64,000 nucleotides of DNA from Anaerolineae bacterium (GTDB lineage Bacteria > Chloroflexota > Anaerolineae > B4-G1), in contig JAUWNP010000002.1 of NCBI GenBank assembly GCA_030612585.1, positions 1 to 64,000 of the forward strand. The letters run 5' to 3'. The notes under the pieces were generated by a model, which was given only the letters and a program-made list of their open reading frames with translations, had not been told where the DNA came from and searched no databases. Within the stretch, counting starts at the first letter, position 1. Every line of letters begins with the position of its first letter. The position numbers were made by a program, and so were the translations under genes. Of this stretch, positions 19,842 to 28,682 are shown in pieces.

Positions 19842-20441
19842 ATGCAAACGGCTCCTGCTTCGGTGACGCATCTCATTGAAGAACTTGCGGAACTGCCGGG
19901 TATTGGCCGCAAGACTGCTGCCCGTCTCACTTTTTTCTTGCTGCGTGACCAAGCGGGCCTGGCAGAACGACTCGCCGGAGCTCTGCGTGAACTCAAGGAG
20001 CGCACTCGTTTCTGCTCCGTCTGCCACAACATCACCGAGAATGATCCCTGTCCCATCTGTGCTGACCCAGGACGTGACCACCGCACCATCTGCGTGGTCG
20101 AGGAGCCGCTCGACGTGCTGGCGATTGAGCAGGCCGGGGTATACAAGGGAGTGTACCACGTCTTGCACGGTGTGCTGGCCCCCTCGGAGGGGATGTTCGT
20201 CGAGAACCTGCGCATCGGCGAACTGATGGCCCGCATCCAAAGCAGCGATGTGGACGAAGTGATCCTGGCGACCAACCCCACGAGCGAAGGGGACTGGACG
20301 GCCTCCTACCTGCTGACACGGCTGCGCCCGCTGGGCGTGCGCGTCACCCAGTTAGGCCGGGGATTGCCCGTGGGTGGAGACCTGGAGTACGCCGACGTGG
20401 TGACGCTCACACGGGCGTTGGAGGGGCGGAAGGAGATCTGA
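19842..20441 (+). CDS. recR: Recombination protein RecR
   Basis: Recombinational repair factor that loads RecA with RecO/RecF at gaps. 199 residues from ATG 19842 (GGTGGGGG upstream); a GTG at 19830 is possible. It has a helix-hairpin-helix (ELPGIGRKTAARL, about 13-25), a four-Cys zinc finger (CSVC...CPIC, about 53-68) and a Toprim domain (ICVVEEPLDVLAIEQ, about 76-90). Full length for the family. Ends the dnaX-ybaB-recR unit; an imperfect hairpin (GACGCAAC/GTTGCGTC at 20452-20490) separates it from the convergent next gene. Confidence 0.97.
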   Translation: MQTAPASVTHLIEELAELPGIGRKTAARLTFFLLRDQAGLAERLAGALRELKERTRFCSVCHNITENDPCPICADPGRDHRTICVVEEPLDVLAIEQAGVYKGVYHVLHGVLAPSEGMFVENLRIGELMARIQSSDVDEVILATNPTSEGDWTASYLLTRLRPLGVRVTQLGRGLPVGGDLEYADVVTLTRALEGRKEI

Positions 20442-20506
20442 CTTCCAGGAAGACGCAACGGAACCGGGATGTGCCAAGGCGAGTTGCGTCCTGTGACAGA
20501 CTAGAG

Positions 20507-21304
20507 TTAGCGCCCCAGGTAGCGCAGGCTGCACTCCAGGTATTCGAGGTCGTCCATCTCTAGCACGAGAGAAGGCTGGTTGGGCAGTGCCCGTAGAAGC
20601 GGCAGAACGTCCCGCTTGTAGTCAATCACCCCACCACAGAAGTCAAGCGATAGGTGCTCGTCGTAGGAGCCCCGATGGTTGTTCATGTGGCAATGCACCA
20701 GCCGGTGGCTGAGCCGCTCGATCCACATCTCCAGGGGCACATAATCGGTGAACAGGCGGACGTGGCCAACGTCGAGGCAGGCGCCCAGGTTGGGCGAGTT
20801 GACCCGATCCAGTATGTCGCCGATGATGTCCGGCTCCGGCTCCCACATGTTCTCCAGCACAATGACCACCCCACGCTTGGCAGCCTCCTCGGCCATCGGC
20901 CCCCAAAACTCTACCTGACCCTCAGTCCAACTGTAACGATAATCTGGACCATCCACGACGGGGCGATACACCTGGGGCAGGAACTGGGCGTGGAAGACGA
21001 CGTTGCGCGCGCCCAGTTCGGCGGCTATGTCGAGGTTCAACATGAAACGCTCGCGGGTCACCGCCACGATGCGCCGGTCCGGGCTGGCGGGGGCCATGTC
21101 GATGAAAGCGCCGTGGATGGCGAGATCGCCTTCGAACCCTCGCAACAGGGCCTTGTGCTGATCGAGTAACTCGCGCCACCCACTATCCAGCAAATCGGTA
21201 TCGTAACCATAGACCTGGAGTTCCAACCCCACGCCATGAGCCTGAGCCAGTTCACAATGTCGCGTGATGTCCCTCTGATAAGTGCCAAGCAGTATACGCT
21301 CCAT
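20507..21304 (-). CDS. TIM-barrel sugar isomerase/epimerase-like protein
   Basis: A 265-residue protein of the xylose-isomerase-like / AP-endonuclease-2 superfamily. Probable metal ligands include Glu in VLENMWEPEP (about 146), Asp and His in CLDVGHVRLF (about 178-182), His in LVHCHMNNHRGSYDEH (about 208-216), and Glu in SLVLEMDD near the C-terminus. Such proteins isomerise sugars, inosose or hydroxypyruvate; the substrate cannot be read from sequence. ATG 21304 lacks a strong ribosome site. Transcribed alone from its own promoter (21329-21357), convergent with recR. Confidence 0.83.
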   Translation of the reverse strand: MERILLGTYQRDITRHCELAQAHGVGLELQVYGYDTDLLDSGWRELLDQHKALLRGFEGDLAIHGAFIDMAPASPDRRIVAVTRERFMLNLDIAAELGARNVVFHAQFLPQVYRPVVDGPDYRYSWTEGQVEFWGPMAEEAAKRGVVIVLENMWEPEPDIIGDILDRVNSPNLGACLDVGHVRLFTDYVPLEMWIERLSHRLVHCHMNNHRGSYDEHLSLDFCGGVIDYKRDVLPLLRALPNQPSLVLEMDDLEYLECSLRYLGR

Positions 21305-21328
21305 AGCATCTCCCTTCCCTATTTGTCA

Positions 21329-21357
21329 ATTGTACACCATCACGACGTAGTGAGCAA
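21329..21357 (-). promoter_or_regulatory. Promoter of the TIM-barrel gene
   Basis: On the minus strand: TTGCTC (21357-21352), a 17-base spacer, and TACAAT (21334-21329), 25 bases before the start codon. It lies within the downstream end of the truncated phosphoesterase frame. Confidence 0.6.
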
Positions 21358-21438
21358 ATCGGCGGTGTGGCTGACCGTCAGAACAGCACGCAGGGCCTCG
21401 CCGTTGCCGTGGATGTCGGCCAAGACAGCGAGCCTCAT
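21340..21438 (-). pseudogene. Metallophosphoesterase, N-terminal stub
   Basis: A 32-residue frame that starts with the calcineurin-like phosphoesterase signature MRLAVLADIHGN (DxH metal motif) and the first helix (GEALRAVL), and then stops. The ATG overlaps the purB stop as ATGA, typical of translational coupling, so an intact phosphoesterase once followed purB and has lost about 200 residues. Too short for most gene finders. Confidence 0.72.
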
Positions 21439-22856
21439 GGTGCATCTATCCCAACGTGTTCGCGAATCGCGGCCGCCATCTGACGCGCCCGCTCCGGCGC
21501 GTCGCCGACGTGACCGGTGGCATCGAGTAACTCGCGCACGCGGCCGGCGGGCAGGTAACGTAGTACCTCCGGGTCGTCGGCCAACCGGCCGGCCAGTGGG
21601 TTGGGCTTCCCTCGCTGCACATCATTCCAGGCGGCCATTGCGTGCCCCCGGATAACCTCGTGCATAGCCTGGCGGCCGGCCCCGGCCCGTGCCAGTTCCA
21701 TCAGCAACCGCTCGGTGGCGGCGAAGGTGCCATAAGTAGCCAGGTTGCGAGCCACGGCCTCGTCGTGGACGCGCAAGCCCCGTAGGATGCGGTGGGCACG
21801 GCGCAGCAGTTCGTCGCTTGCCAAGAACGCATCCGGCAGAATCATGCGGCGGTTGGCCGAATCGTCCAGCGTGCGCTCCAGCAAGGAGTGGGCCGCGTTG
21901 TCCCAGGCCACGCGGGCCAGCGCGGCGACGTACCTGGCCAGGCTGTCCATGTTCTCCGCGTGGATCGGGTTGCGCTTGAAGGGCATCGCGGACGAGCCCA
22001 CCTGCCGCGCCCCGAAGGGTTCGCTCCATTCCCCGACTGGCGGCGATTGCAGCAGCCGCAGGTCGAAACTGAAGCGGTAGAGCGAGGCTGCCAGCCCTGC
22101 CAGCGCCGCCAACACGCGGTAGTCCTGCTTGCGCGGGTAGACCTGGGTGGCGACTGGGAAGGCATCCAACCCCAGTTCCGCCATCACGCGTCCCTCCAGT
22201 TCGGTGGGGGCCATCCCAGTGCCAGCCAACAGTTGGGCATAGGAGGCAGCGGTGCCCACCGCGCCCTTGATCCCCTTGCCCCGGATGCTGGCCCGCACGC
22301 GACGGAGTTCAATGTAGTCCTCCAGCAGGTCCTGGCCGTAGGTCGCCAGCCGGTAGCCTACTGTGGTGGGCTCGGCAGGCTGGAGATGGGTGAAGCCCAT
22401 GCACACCTGGCCTGCGCGGGCCTCAATGAGGTCGGCCAGGGCCAAAAGCAGCGCGTGCAGCCGCTCCAGCAGCAGGTCGAGCGATGCGCGGATGCGCAGC
22501 GCGTCACCGTTGTCCTGGATATCGGCACTGGTAGCCCCCAGGTGGAGCACCGGCCCGCCGACAGGGCACTGCGCAGCGAAGCAACGAATCTCGGCCATCA
22601 AGTCGTGGTGGATCTGCGCCTCGATCTCGGCGGCGCGGGCCAGGTCCACGTCAGCCTCGTGCGCCCGCAGGTCGGCCAGTTGCTCGGCCGTGACCAATCC
22701 GGCCTGGTGCTGCGCGGTGGCCAGCGCAACCCACACGCGCCGCCAGAGCCGCCGCTTGTGCACTTCGCTCCAAATCGCCCGCATCTCCTCGGAGCCGTAG
22801 CGCCAGGTGAAAGGAGAGAGGTATGTTTCGTGAGTGAATTGGGTTTCCGGTTTCAT
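21435..22856 (-). CDS. purB: Adenylosuccinate lyase
   Basis: Cleaves SAICAR and adenylosuccinate in purine synthesis; homotetramer of the fumarase/aspartase superfamily. 473 residues. The signature SSAMPFKRNPIHAEN is at about residues 285-299. Catalytic-region matches are MGFTHLQPAEPTT (about 155-167, with the general-acid His) and GATSADIQDNGD (about 107-118). Start ATG 22856 is preceded by GGAGG. A block of 7-mer repeats lies just upstream in the leader. A stub of a phosphoesterase is translationally coupled downstream. No other purine genes are nearby. Confidence 0.95.
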   Translation of the reverse strand: MKPETQFTHETYLSPFTWRYGSEEMRAIWSEVHKRRLWRRVWVALATAQHQAGLVTAEQLADLRAHEADVDLARAAEIEAQIHHDLMAEIRCFAAQCPVGGPVLHLGATSADIQDNGDALRIRASLDLLLERLHALLLALADLIEARAGQVCMGFTHLQPAEPTTVGYRLATYGQDLLEDYIELRRVRASIRGKGIKGAVGTAASYAQLLAGTGMAPTELEGRVMAELGLDAFPVATQVYPRKQDYRVLAALAGLAASLYRFSFDLRLLQSPPVGEWSEPFGARQVGSSAMPFKRNPIHAENMDSLARYVAALARVAWDNAAHSLLERTLDDSANRRMILPDAFLASDELLRRAHRILRGLRVHDEAVARNLATYGTFAATERLLMELARAGAGRQAMHEVIRGHAMAAWNDVQRGKPNPLAGRLADDPEVLRYLPAGRVRELLDATGHVGDAPERARQMAAAIREHVGIDAP

Positions 22857-22873
22857 TGGCTAAACCTCCACCA

Positions 22874-22903
22874 GGGGTTAGGGGCCAGGGACTGGGGACT
22901 AGG
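22874..22903. repeat. GGGACTG 7-mer repeat in the purB leader
   Basis: Imperfect tandem units GGGGTTA, GGGGCCA, GGGACTG, GGGACTA. It lies 18 bases upstream of purB and belongs to the class of 7-8-mer repeats scattered through the window. Confidence 0.6.
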
Positions 22904-22961
22904 ATTTCATGTCTTCGAGGGGAATTGTACACCAGGTTGAGACGGAGGGGAAGTGGGTGTT

Positions 22962-22990
22962 TTGCCACGCGGCGCGTTATGGCATATAAT
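22962..22990 (+). promoter_or_regulatory. Promoter of the kinase-regulator-HEAT unit
   Basis: TTGCCA (22962-22967), a 17-base spacer, and TATAAT (22985-22990). The transcript would carry a leader of about 140 bases before the kinase start at 23139. Confidence 0.7.
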
Positions 22991-23138
22991 AAGCATAGAT
23001 TCGCGCCATGGTCAGCCTCCAAGATTGCTGTGGGCAGTCTCTGACCGAACCGCTCCGTGACTCACTAGCAAGGATGCATTAGGATTCATAGTTCATGAGA
23101 AAAAAATGGCGAAAGGATAATGCCGGTAGGGGAGAAGC

Positions 23139-25031
23139 ATGAATCATAGAAAGACAGACACTGGAACCAAGAATTCGAGATTTGAACGGTTGTTTGGCGA
23201 CCTTGAGACTTTCGATTTGATCCTAGCCCGGGTTCTGCGGTATTGGGGGTCACAAGGGACAGTTATTCCTAGAGACCAACCTCGTTACTTACTTGATGAC
23301 AAAAGCACTCATGCTCACTTCTGTCAAATAGTTCGGTCCCTTGAGGGCGGAAAAGAGATTTGCTGGAAGTGTGACCTTGAGCATGCTGAAAAAGCAGCCC
23401 AAGCGGAAAGAGCTATAGACTATGTCTGTGATAATGGGCTGCTTGATGTTGCTGTACCGATTATGGTGCGTGGAGAATCTCTTGCCACGATCTTTTTCGG
23501 GCAACGTCGTGTCTCAGACGATCCTGATTTTGAAACTGAAGCAATGAGAAAACTCCGTCGCGCCGAGAAGAGATTAGGGCTTCAACCTGGCGATCTGCAA
23601 GAGCCTTGGGAAAAGGTCGATACGCTGACTCGTGCAGAGATTGAACAAGCAAAGGCTGATGTAGAAACGATCGCCAAGTTCATCGCAGAGATAATGTCCG
23701 AGCGCGAAGGGCTACAGATCAAGTCCAAGCGTTCCGCCGGGTTAAAAGCTGAGATTGATAAACTCTCATTGACCAATCTTTCAAGGACCCAGCCTCTCAA
23801 GAGTTTTTGGCAAGTCTTACATGACATTTTTCCCGAGGTATGTTTGATCTTGAACATTCAAGATGGTGTGCTACTGCGAGAACATCCAGACAAAGAGGAC
23901 ATATTCATTATTGAGACACAGTATCCATTAACAGAGAGAAGGCAGCAAGACTTATATCCCATTCCCAGGTCTAAGTGGCAAGACCTCGTTCAATATGGTG
24001 TGACTTATGTCACGAATTTGGAGACGTTTGGTGAGCGATACGAGTTGCACCCACCATTCAACGAATCGGCCCTTGTGCATCCACAAGAAGCGGAGATTGT
24101 TACCATCCCAATTCAGATTGATCGTTTTCGGGACATCAGGGTTATTTTAATGCTGGCAAGTCTCCCCCCGCCGAAATCACCAGAGTTAGCAGCCTGGCTG
24201 CCGCTTCATAAACAACTCGATTTGTTCCAAATGTTAGCTTCTAGCCTCAAGCTCTCTTATAGTGCTGTCCTGCGTTACTATGAAAGATTTGTGTACGAAG
24301 AAGATCGCAGGCAATACATCCAGGACACAACGCATCAATTGATCGGCCCGCTGAGTGGTTTAAGAGCCCACTGTGAGAACTTGCTCCGTGGGCGTCTGTC
24401 AGTTGAACGTGGTAAAAGAGTTTTGGAAACATTGGTTGAGCAAGCAGGATTGCTCCAACGGTATGCAGAGAATTTCGGCCTTGCTGCCAGAAGTGGAAAG
24501 TCAATCTTCGATCCCTCAGAATTTCGTCCAAAGTTGTGCAAGCCTGAACAATTGGTAAAAATTCTGATTAAATGTACAAAAAGCTTCCAGGGACTGGCAA
24601 AGAGCAAAGATATTAAAGGTCCTTCAGTGAATGAGTGGAGCTTCCGGCAGTTTTCGCCTTTGCTGCTTGATGAAAAACTCTTTGAGATTCTAATACTCAA
24701 CCTCTACGACAACGCTGTCAAGTATTCGTACGAGTCTGCGCCAATCACCATTATAGGTCATGTGCTGGATGGAAAGGTGGAAATCGAGATCACTAACCAT
24801 GGTATACCGTTGAAACCTGACAAAGTTGAAATGATCTTCCGACAATACACTCGTTCGCCAGAGGCAGAGCGATTCGCGCCGATAGGAACCGGCATTGGGC
24901 TTTTTATCTGCAATCAGATTGCCAAGCTGCACAAGTGGACTATCCGAGCATTGCCATCAAAGAGAAGCCAATACGGTAACGAAGTCAAGTTTATCATCAC
25001 AATGCCAATTGCCAAGGAGCAATTTGGATAA
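23139..25031 (+). CDS. PocR-domain sensor histidine kinase
   Basis: A 630-residue cytosolic-looking kinase. The N-terminal PocR ligand-binding domain (about residues 20-190) has the expected Cys pair (EICWKCDLEH) and the NGLLDVAVPI/FFGQ motifs. A helical/GAF-like middle (about 200-380) follows. HisKA has THQLIGPLSGLRAHCENL (about 390, phosphoacceptor His), and the HATPase has the N-box LYDNAVKYS (about 522) and the G-box GTGIGLFICNQ (about 585). PocR domains bind small organics such as hydrocarbon derivatives. ATG 23139 follows AGGGGAG. The gene is clearly AT-richer than its neighbours. First of a three-gene unit with the response regulator and HEAT protein. Confidence 0.9.
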   Translation: MNHRKTDTGTKNSRFERLFGDLETFDLILARVLRYWGSQGTVIPRDQPRYLLDDKSTHAHFCQIVRSLEGGKEICWKCDLEHAEKAAQAERAIDYVCDNGLLDVAVPIMVRGESLATIFFGQRRVSDDPDFETEAMRKLRRAEKRLGLQPGDLQEPWEKVDTLTRAEIEQAKADVETIAKFIAEIMSEREGLQIKSKRSAGLKAEIDKLSLTNLSRTQPLKSFWQVLHDIFPEVCLILNIQDGVLLREHPDKEDIFIIETQYPLTERRQQDLYPIPRSKWQDLVQYGVTYVTNLETFGERYELHPPFNESALVHPQEAEIVTIPIQIDRFRDIRVILMLASLPPPKSPELAAWLPLHKQLDLFQMLASSLKLSYSAVLRYYERFVYEEDRRQYIQDTTHQLIGPLSGLRAHCENLLRGRLSVERGKRVLETLVEQAGLLQRYAENFGLAARSGKSIFDPSEFRPKLCKPEQLVKILIKCTKSFQGLAKSKDIKGPSVNEWSFRQFSPLLLDEKLFEILILNLYDNAVKYSYESAPITIIGHVLDGKVEIEITNHGIPLKPDKVEMIFRQYTRSPEAERFAPIGTGIGLFICNQIAKLHKWTIRALPSKRSQYGNEVKFIITMPIAKEQFG

Positions 25032-25069
25032 GACGCCAGTGATAAACATATTCATTAAGGAGAAGGACA

Positions 25070-25471
25070 ATGGTCAAACATACAATTCTGTACGTTGAAG
25101 ATGAACAGTGGGTGATGGGGGGTATAATTGATAGTCTTTCCCTTGACTACAATGTTCTCACAGCGCGCAATGGTGACCAAGCTTTAGCCCTTATTGAGTC
25201 TGGAAAACACAAGATTGACTTGATCGTATTGGATATCATGATGCCTCCAGGAAGGAGGATTCAGAATACACATCAAGGACGCACTTCAGGAGTTGAGTTT
25301 GCTCGGATAGTGCTTGAGGAACAAGAACGTGAAATCCCTATCATATGCTACACCGTTGTAAATGACTGGAAAGTGCATGACGAACTCAAGCAGATCGGTG
25401 TCAAAGAGATAGTCTCGAAGAAAGAACTCCCAAGTGAGCTTGAGAGGATCATCAAGAAATACCTGCGCTAA
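25070..25471 (+). CDS. Single-domain response regulator
   Basis: A 133-residue receiver domain with no output domain. The acidic pair is VEDE (residues 9-12), the phosphorylatable Asp is in LIVLDIMMPPG (about residue 49), the conserved Thr/Ser switch is near ICYTVV, and the Lys is in VSKKEL (about 116). An insertion GRRIQNTHQGRTSG after the active site is longer than usual and could be a partner-binding loop. Follows the kinase by 38 bases with a GGAG site. It probably relays phosphate from the kinase to a protein target; the membrane HEAT protein downstream is the obvious candidate. Confidence 0.9.
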   Translation: MVKHTILYVEDEQWVMGGIIDSLSLDYNVLTARNGDQALALIESGKHKIDLIVLDIMMPPGRRIQNTHQGRTSGVEFARIVLEEQEREIPIICYTVVNDWKVHDELKQIGVKEIVSKKELPSELERIIKKYLR

Positions 25472-25515
25472 TTTCAGGACATCAAGTGACGGGCAAAGGC
25501 AAAGGAAAGAGGAAA

Positions 25516-26460
25516 ATGAACCGACTAAAGTACTGTTGCTTACTTGGTGGAACAATCCTGTTTGGAATGGCGGTTTTATTGCTGCCCCTCTTTGTTCTAC
25601 CGAGTTCAGCATCATTCCAATACGGAGATACTTCGACTTTGGTTACTGCCAGCACACCACGTGCAACGGCTACACTCACTCTGACCACTACAATTACTGC
25701 AAATACTACACCAGAGGCAACTCCAACCCAGCCTCCTTCACCGCTGGATTCTGGTACCTATGAAACACTGATATCTCATTTTGAGAAAGTTTCAACTGAA
25801 GTTCTTGACATAGCCAAGTGGGTTGTTATCCTAGTCGGTGGGCTGGGAGGCGCATCGGGGATCATCGGATCCTATCTTACCATTGGTAGTAGAAAGAAAA
25901 TAGAAGATCTCGAGAAAGAAATAGCAACTCTAGAATCCCGAACAGGACGGCTCATAGGGGAGATTGAAGAAGGATATAAGCTTCTACAAGACGCAACAAA
26001 TCGGATGCGCTATGTCCTTGAGTTAAGGGACAGTAATTATGAGGTTCGGGTCCGCGCCGTGCAGCAACTCGGGGCTAGCAATGATATTGCGGCAGTTTCT
26101 TATCTAGTGGAAGCGTTGGAAAAAGACCATTCTCTGAACGTGCGAGCAGAAGCAGCATGGGGTCTTGGGCAACTCCTCGCTAGCGGTAAAGAGCGCCAAA
26201 CATTGAGAAAAGGGTTACAATCTCTGGTAAAGTCAACCAAGCATAAGAGCGATAAAGTTAGAAGGGCGGCCGTCGAGGCACTAGATACCCTTGTTTGCAG
26301 CGGTGTTCGGTTAACATACTCCACTGTTCAAAAATTACATGAGATTGTTGAGGTTGATGAATCTGATAGTGTTATCAAAGCGACCAAGGACGCTCTCGAA
26401 CATATAAAGCAGCAGCGTGAAGGCACTCTTAATTCCCAGAACAGAGAACAGGAGTCCTAA
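25516..26460 (+). CDS. Membrane-anchored HEAT-repeat protein
   Basis: 314 residues from ATG 25516 (AAAGAGG upstream); a GTG ten codons earlier is less likely. A hydrophobic N-terminal segment (about residues 5-30) comes first. A Thr/Pro-rich extracytoplasmic stretch (about 35-85) and a second membrane span (VVILVGGLGGASGIIGSYL, about 105-123) come next. A coiled coil (KKIEDLEKEIATLESRTGRL) leads into HEAT-like repeats (about 170-300) such as VRVRAVQQLGAS and VRRAAVEALDTL. HEAT repeats bind proteins. With the kinase and receiver it suggests a phosphorelay acting on a membrane scaffold. AT-rich like its two partners. Confidence 0.8.
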   Translation: MNRLKYCCLLGGTILFGMAVLLLPLFVLPSSASFQYGDTSTLVTASTPRATATLTLTTTITANTTPEATPTQPPSPLDSGTYETLISHFEKVSTEVLDIAKWVVILVGGLGGASGIIGSYLTIGSRKKIEDLEKEIATLESRTGRLIGEIEEGYKLLQDATNRMRYVLELRDSNYEVRVRAVQQLGASNDIAAVSYLVEALEKDHSLNVRAEAAWGLGQLLASGKERQTLRKGLQSLVKSTKHKSDKVRRAAVEALDTLVCSGVRLTYSTVQKLHEIVEVDESDSVIKATKDALEHIKQQREGTLNSQNREQES

Positions 26461-26549
26461 TGAGAAAAACGCCTCTTCGCATCTCAGCGGGCATGGTCAG
26501 GAGATCGGCCATGGCAAGGGCATCATAGAAGAGAGGAGGAAGCCGCCGT

Positions 26550-28682
26550 ATGGCAGATTATCGCATCCGTGAACATCCCATCCTCCCAGTCGAAGAGCGA
26601 CCGGTATTCGAGTTCTACTGGCAAGGCCAGGCGATGAAAGCCCGCGAGGGAGAGACCATCGCCTCGGCCCTTTTCGCGAACGGTGCGCGCATCTTTGGCC
26701 ACCACGAGAAGGATGGTGCGCCCCAGGGCATCTTTTGCGCCAACGGCCAGTGCGCCCAGTGCGCGGTGATGGCGGATGGACTGCCCGTAAAGTCCTGCAT
26801 GGTGCTGGTGCAGCCGGGCATGCGGGTCGAGCCGCTGGAAGGACGGCCTGCGCTGCCAGAGGTCGAAAGCGTGCCCCTAATGCGACCTGTCGAGACCGTC
26901 GAGGTGGAGTGTCTCATCATCGGCGGCGGACCGGCGGGCCTGTCGGCGGCCATCGAACTGGGCAAGACCGGCGTGCGCACCCTCGTCGTGGACGACAAAC
27001 ACCGCCTGGGAGGCAAACTGGTCCTCCAGACCCACAAGTTCTTCGGCTCGATTGACGCTTGCTACGCCGGCACGCGAGGGACCGACATCGCCACCAACCT
27101 GGAACAGGGAGTGCGCCAGTTCGAGAACGCCCAGGTCTGGCTCAATACGACCGCCCTGGCCGTCTTCTCCGACCGCAAGGTTGGCGTCCTACGGCAGGGG
27201 CACTACGTCGTCGTCCAACCCCACGTCTTGCTGGTGGCGACCGGCGCGCGGGAGAAATCGCTGGCCTTCAAGGGAAACACGCTGCCGGGGGTCTATGGCG
27301 CGGGCGCCTTCCAGACGCTGGTCAACCGCGACCTGGTGAGGCCGACCGAACGGCTGTTCATCGTCGGCGGGGGGAACGTCGGCCTCATCGCGGGCTACCA
27401 CGCCCTCCAGGCCGGCATAGAAGTCGTCGGCCTGTGTGAGGCGCTGCCGGATTGCTCCGGCTACAAGGTGCACAAGGACAAACTGGCCCGCCTGGGCGTC
27501 CCCATCTACACCTCCCACACCGTCCTCAACGCGAACGGGGAGCGGGAGGTAGAGTCGGTGACCATCGCCCGGATAAACGAGTACTGGCGGCCCATCCCCG
27601 GCACGGAGAAGACCTTTAAGTGCGATACCGTCTTGGTCGCCGTGGGGCTGGACCCGGTAGACGAGTTCATCCACAAAGCGCAGGAGTTCGGTCTGCCGGT
27701 CTTCGCGGCGGGGGACGCGGAGGAGATCGCCGAGGCGTCGGCGGCGATGTTCACCGGCCGCATCCGGGGACTGGAGATCGCCCGCAGCCTGGGGCGGGAC
27801 GTGGGCGAGATACCACAGGAATGGTACACCACCGCCGAAATCCTCAAGTCCCGCCCCGGCGCGGTCGTCACCGAGGACATCCCGGAGATAGAGGAAGGAG
27901 TCTTCCCCGTGCTCCACTGCGCCCAGGAGATCCCCTGCAACCCCTGCACCTCCGTCTGTCCTCAGGAGTGTATCCTCATCGAGGAAAGCGACATCCGGGG
28001 CTTGCCGGAGTACGTGGGGGAGGGCTGCACCGGCTGTGCCCAATGCGTCGCCGTGTGCCCGGGGCTGGCGATCACGCTGGTGGACTACCGCAAGGACCCC
28101 GAGCACCCCACGGTCACGATCCCCTACGAGTTCGCCGCCGACTCCATCCACGCGGGGGATGTGGTGACGGTGCTGGACACTGAGGGGGCGGTGTTGGGCA
28201 ACGTAGAGGTGGTGAAGGTGCAGTCACCGAAGTTCGCCGACCGCGCCTGCATGGTGCGGGTGCGAGCGGTCCGGGAGTACGCCCGTCGCATCGCGGGCAT
28301 TCGCGTCCAGGAGCCGTCGGTGGCGGAGCCTCTCGCGCGTCCCGTGGAGCGCATCGCCGACGACGAGATATTGTGCCGCTGCGAGCGAGTGACGGCGGGG
28401 GAGATCCGCGCGCTCATCCGGGCCGGTGCGCGGGATATGAACCACGTCAAGGCAGTGACGCGGGCCGGGATGGGGGCCTGCGGCAGCAAGACCTGCACCA
28501 ACCTGATCAAGCGGCTGTTCCGCGAGGAAGGGATCCCGCCGGAGCAGATGACGGAGAATACGCGAAGACCGCTATTCATCGAGGTGCCGCTGGGGGCCTT
28601 CGCCGGCGTCGTCACCGGAGAGGGACCGTCCGAGGAGGCTCCGGTGGTGCACGCGACGGATGTGCACGAGGGAGGATTGTGA
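26550..28682 (+). CDS. Multi-domain Fe-S/FAD/NAD oxidoreductase, opine/amine oxidase alpha-type
   Basis: 710 residues. In order: [2Fe-2S] ferredoxin-like domain (about 15-100; Cys pattern C-x4-C-x2-C-x11-C); FAD-binding GGGPAGLSAA (about 124) and NAD-type GGGNVGLIAG (about 272) of a pyridine-nucleotide-disulphide-like oxidoreductase; two [4Fe-4S] motifs (CNPCTSVCPQEC near 458; CTGCAQCVAVCP near 492); and a BFD-like [2Fe-2S] domain (CRC near 610, CGSKTC near 645). This is the alpha-subunit plan of heteromeric dye-linked dehydrogenases (octopine/nopaline oxidase, sarcosine oxidase, HcnB, proline dehydrogenase), with the small ferredoxin subunit fused on. It overlaps the next gene, a DAO beta-type partner, as TGATG. 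GGAGG precedes the ATG. Confidence 0.88.
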   Translation: MADYRIREHPILPVEERPVFEFYWQGQAMKAREGETIASALFANGARIFGHHEKDGAPQGIFCANGQCAQCAVMADGLPVKSCMVLVQPGMRVEPLEGRPALPEVESVPLMRPVETVEVECLIIGGGPAGLSAAIELGKTGVRTLVVDDKHRLGGKLVLQTHKFFGSIDACYAGTRGTDIATNLEQGVRQFENAQVWLNTTALAVFSDRKVGVLRQGHYVVVQPHVLLVATGAREKSLAFKGNTLPGVYGAGAFQTLVNRDLVRPTERLFIVGGGNVGLIAGYHALQAGIEVVGLCEALPDCSGYKVHKDKLARLGVPIYTSHTVLNANGEREVESVTIARINEYWRPIPGTEKTFKCDTVLVAVGLDPVDEFIHKAQEFGLPVFAAGDAEEIAEASAAMFTGRIRGLEIARSLGRDVGEIPQEWYTTAEILKSRPGAVVTEDIPEIEEGVFPVLHCAQEIPCNPCTSVCPQECILIEESDIRGLPEYVGEGCTGCAQCVAVCPGLAITLVDYRKDPEHPTVTIPYEFAADSIHAGDVVTVLDTEGAVLGNVEVVKVQSPKFADRACMVRVRAVREYARRIAGIRVQEPSVAEPLARPVERIADDEILCRCERVTAGEIRALIRAGARDMNHVKAVTRAGMGACGSKTCTNLIKRLFREEGIPPEQMTENTRRPLFIEVPLGAFAGVVTGEGPSEEAPVVHATDVHEGGL

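Noticed and set aside
19128..20240. 370-codon minus-strand frame opposite dnaX-ybaB-recR
   Set aside because: The plus strand encodes three well-known proteins; the antisense product shows no motifs.
21792..22940. 382-codon plus-strand frame opposite purB
   Set aside because: Antisense to a clear adenylosuccinate lyase; no recognisable domain.
28373..28681. In-frame upstream extension of the first DAO gene
   Set aside because: It lies over the Fe-S oxidoreductase in another frame; the family starts at ATG 28682, where the flavin loop begins six residues in.
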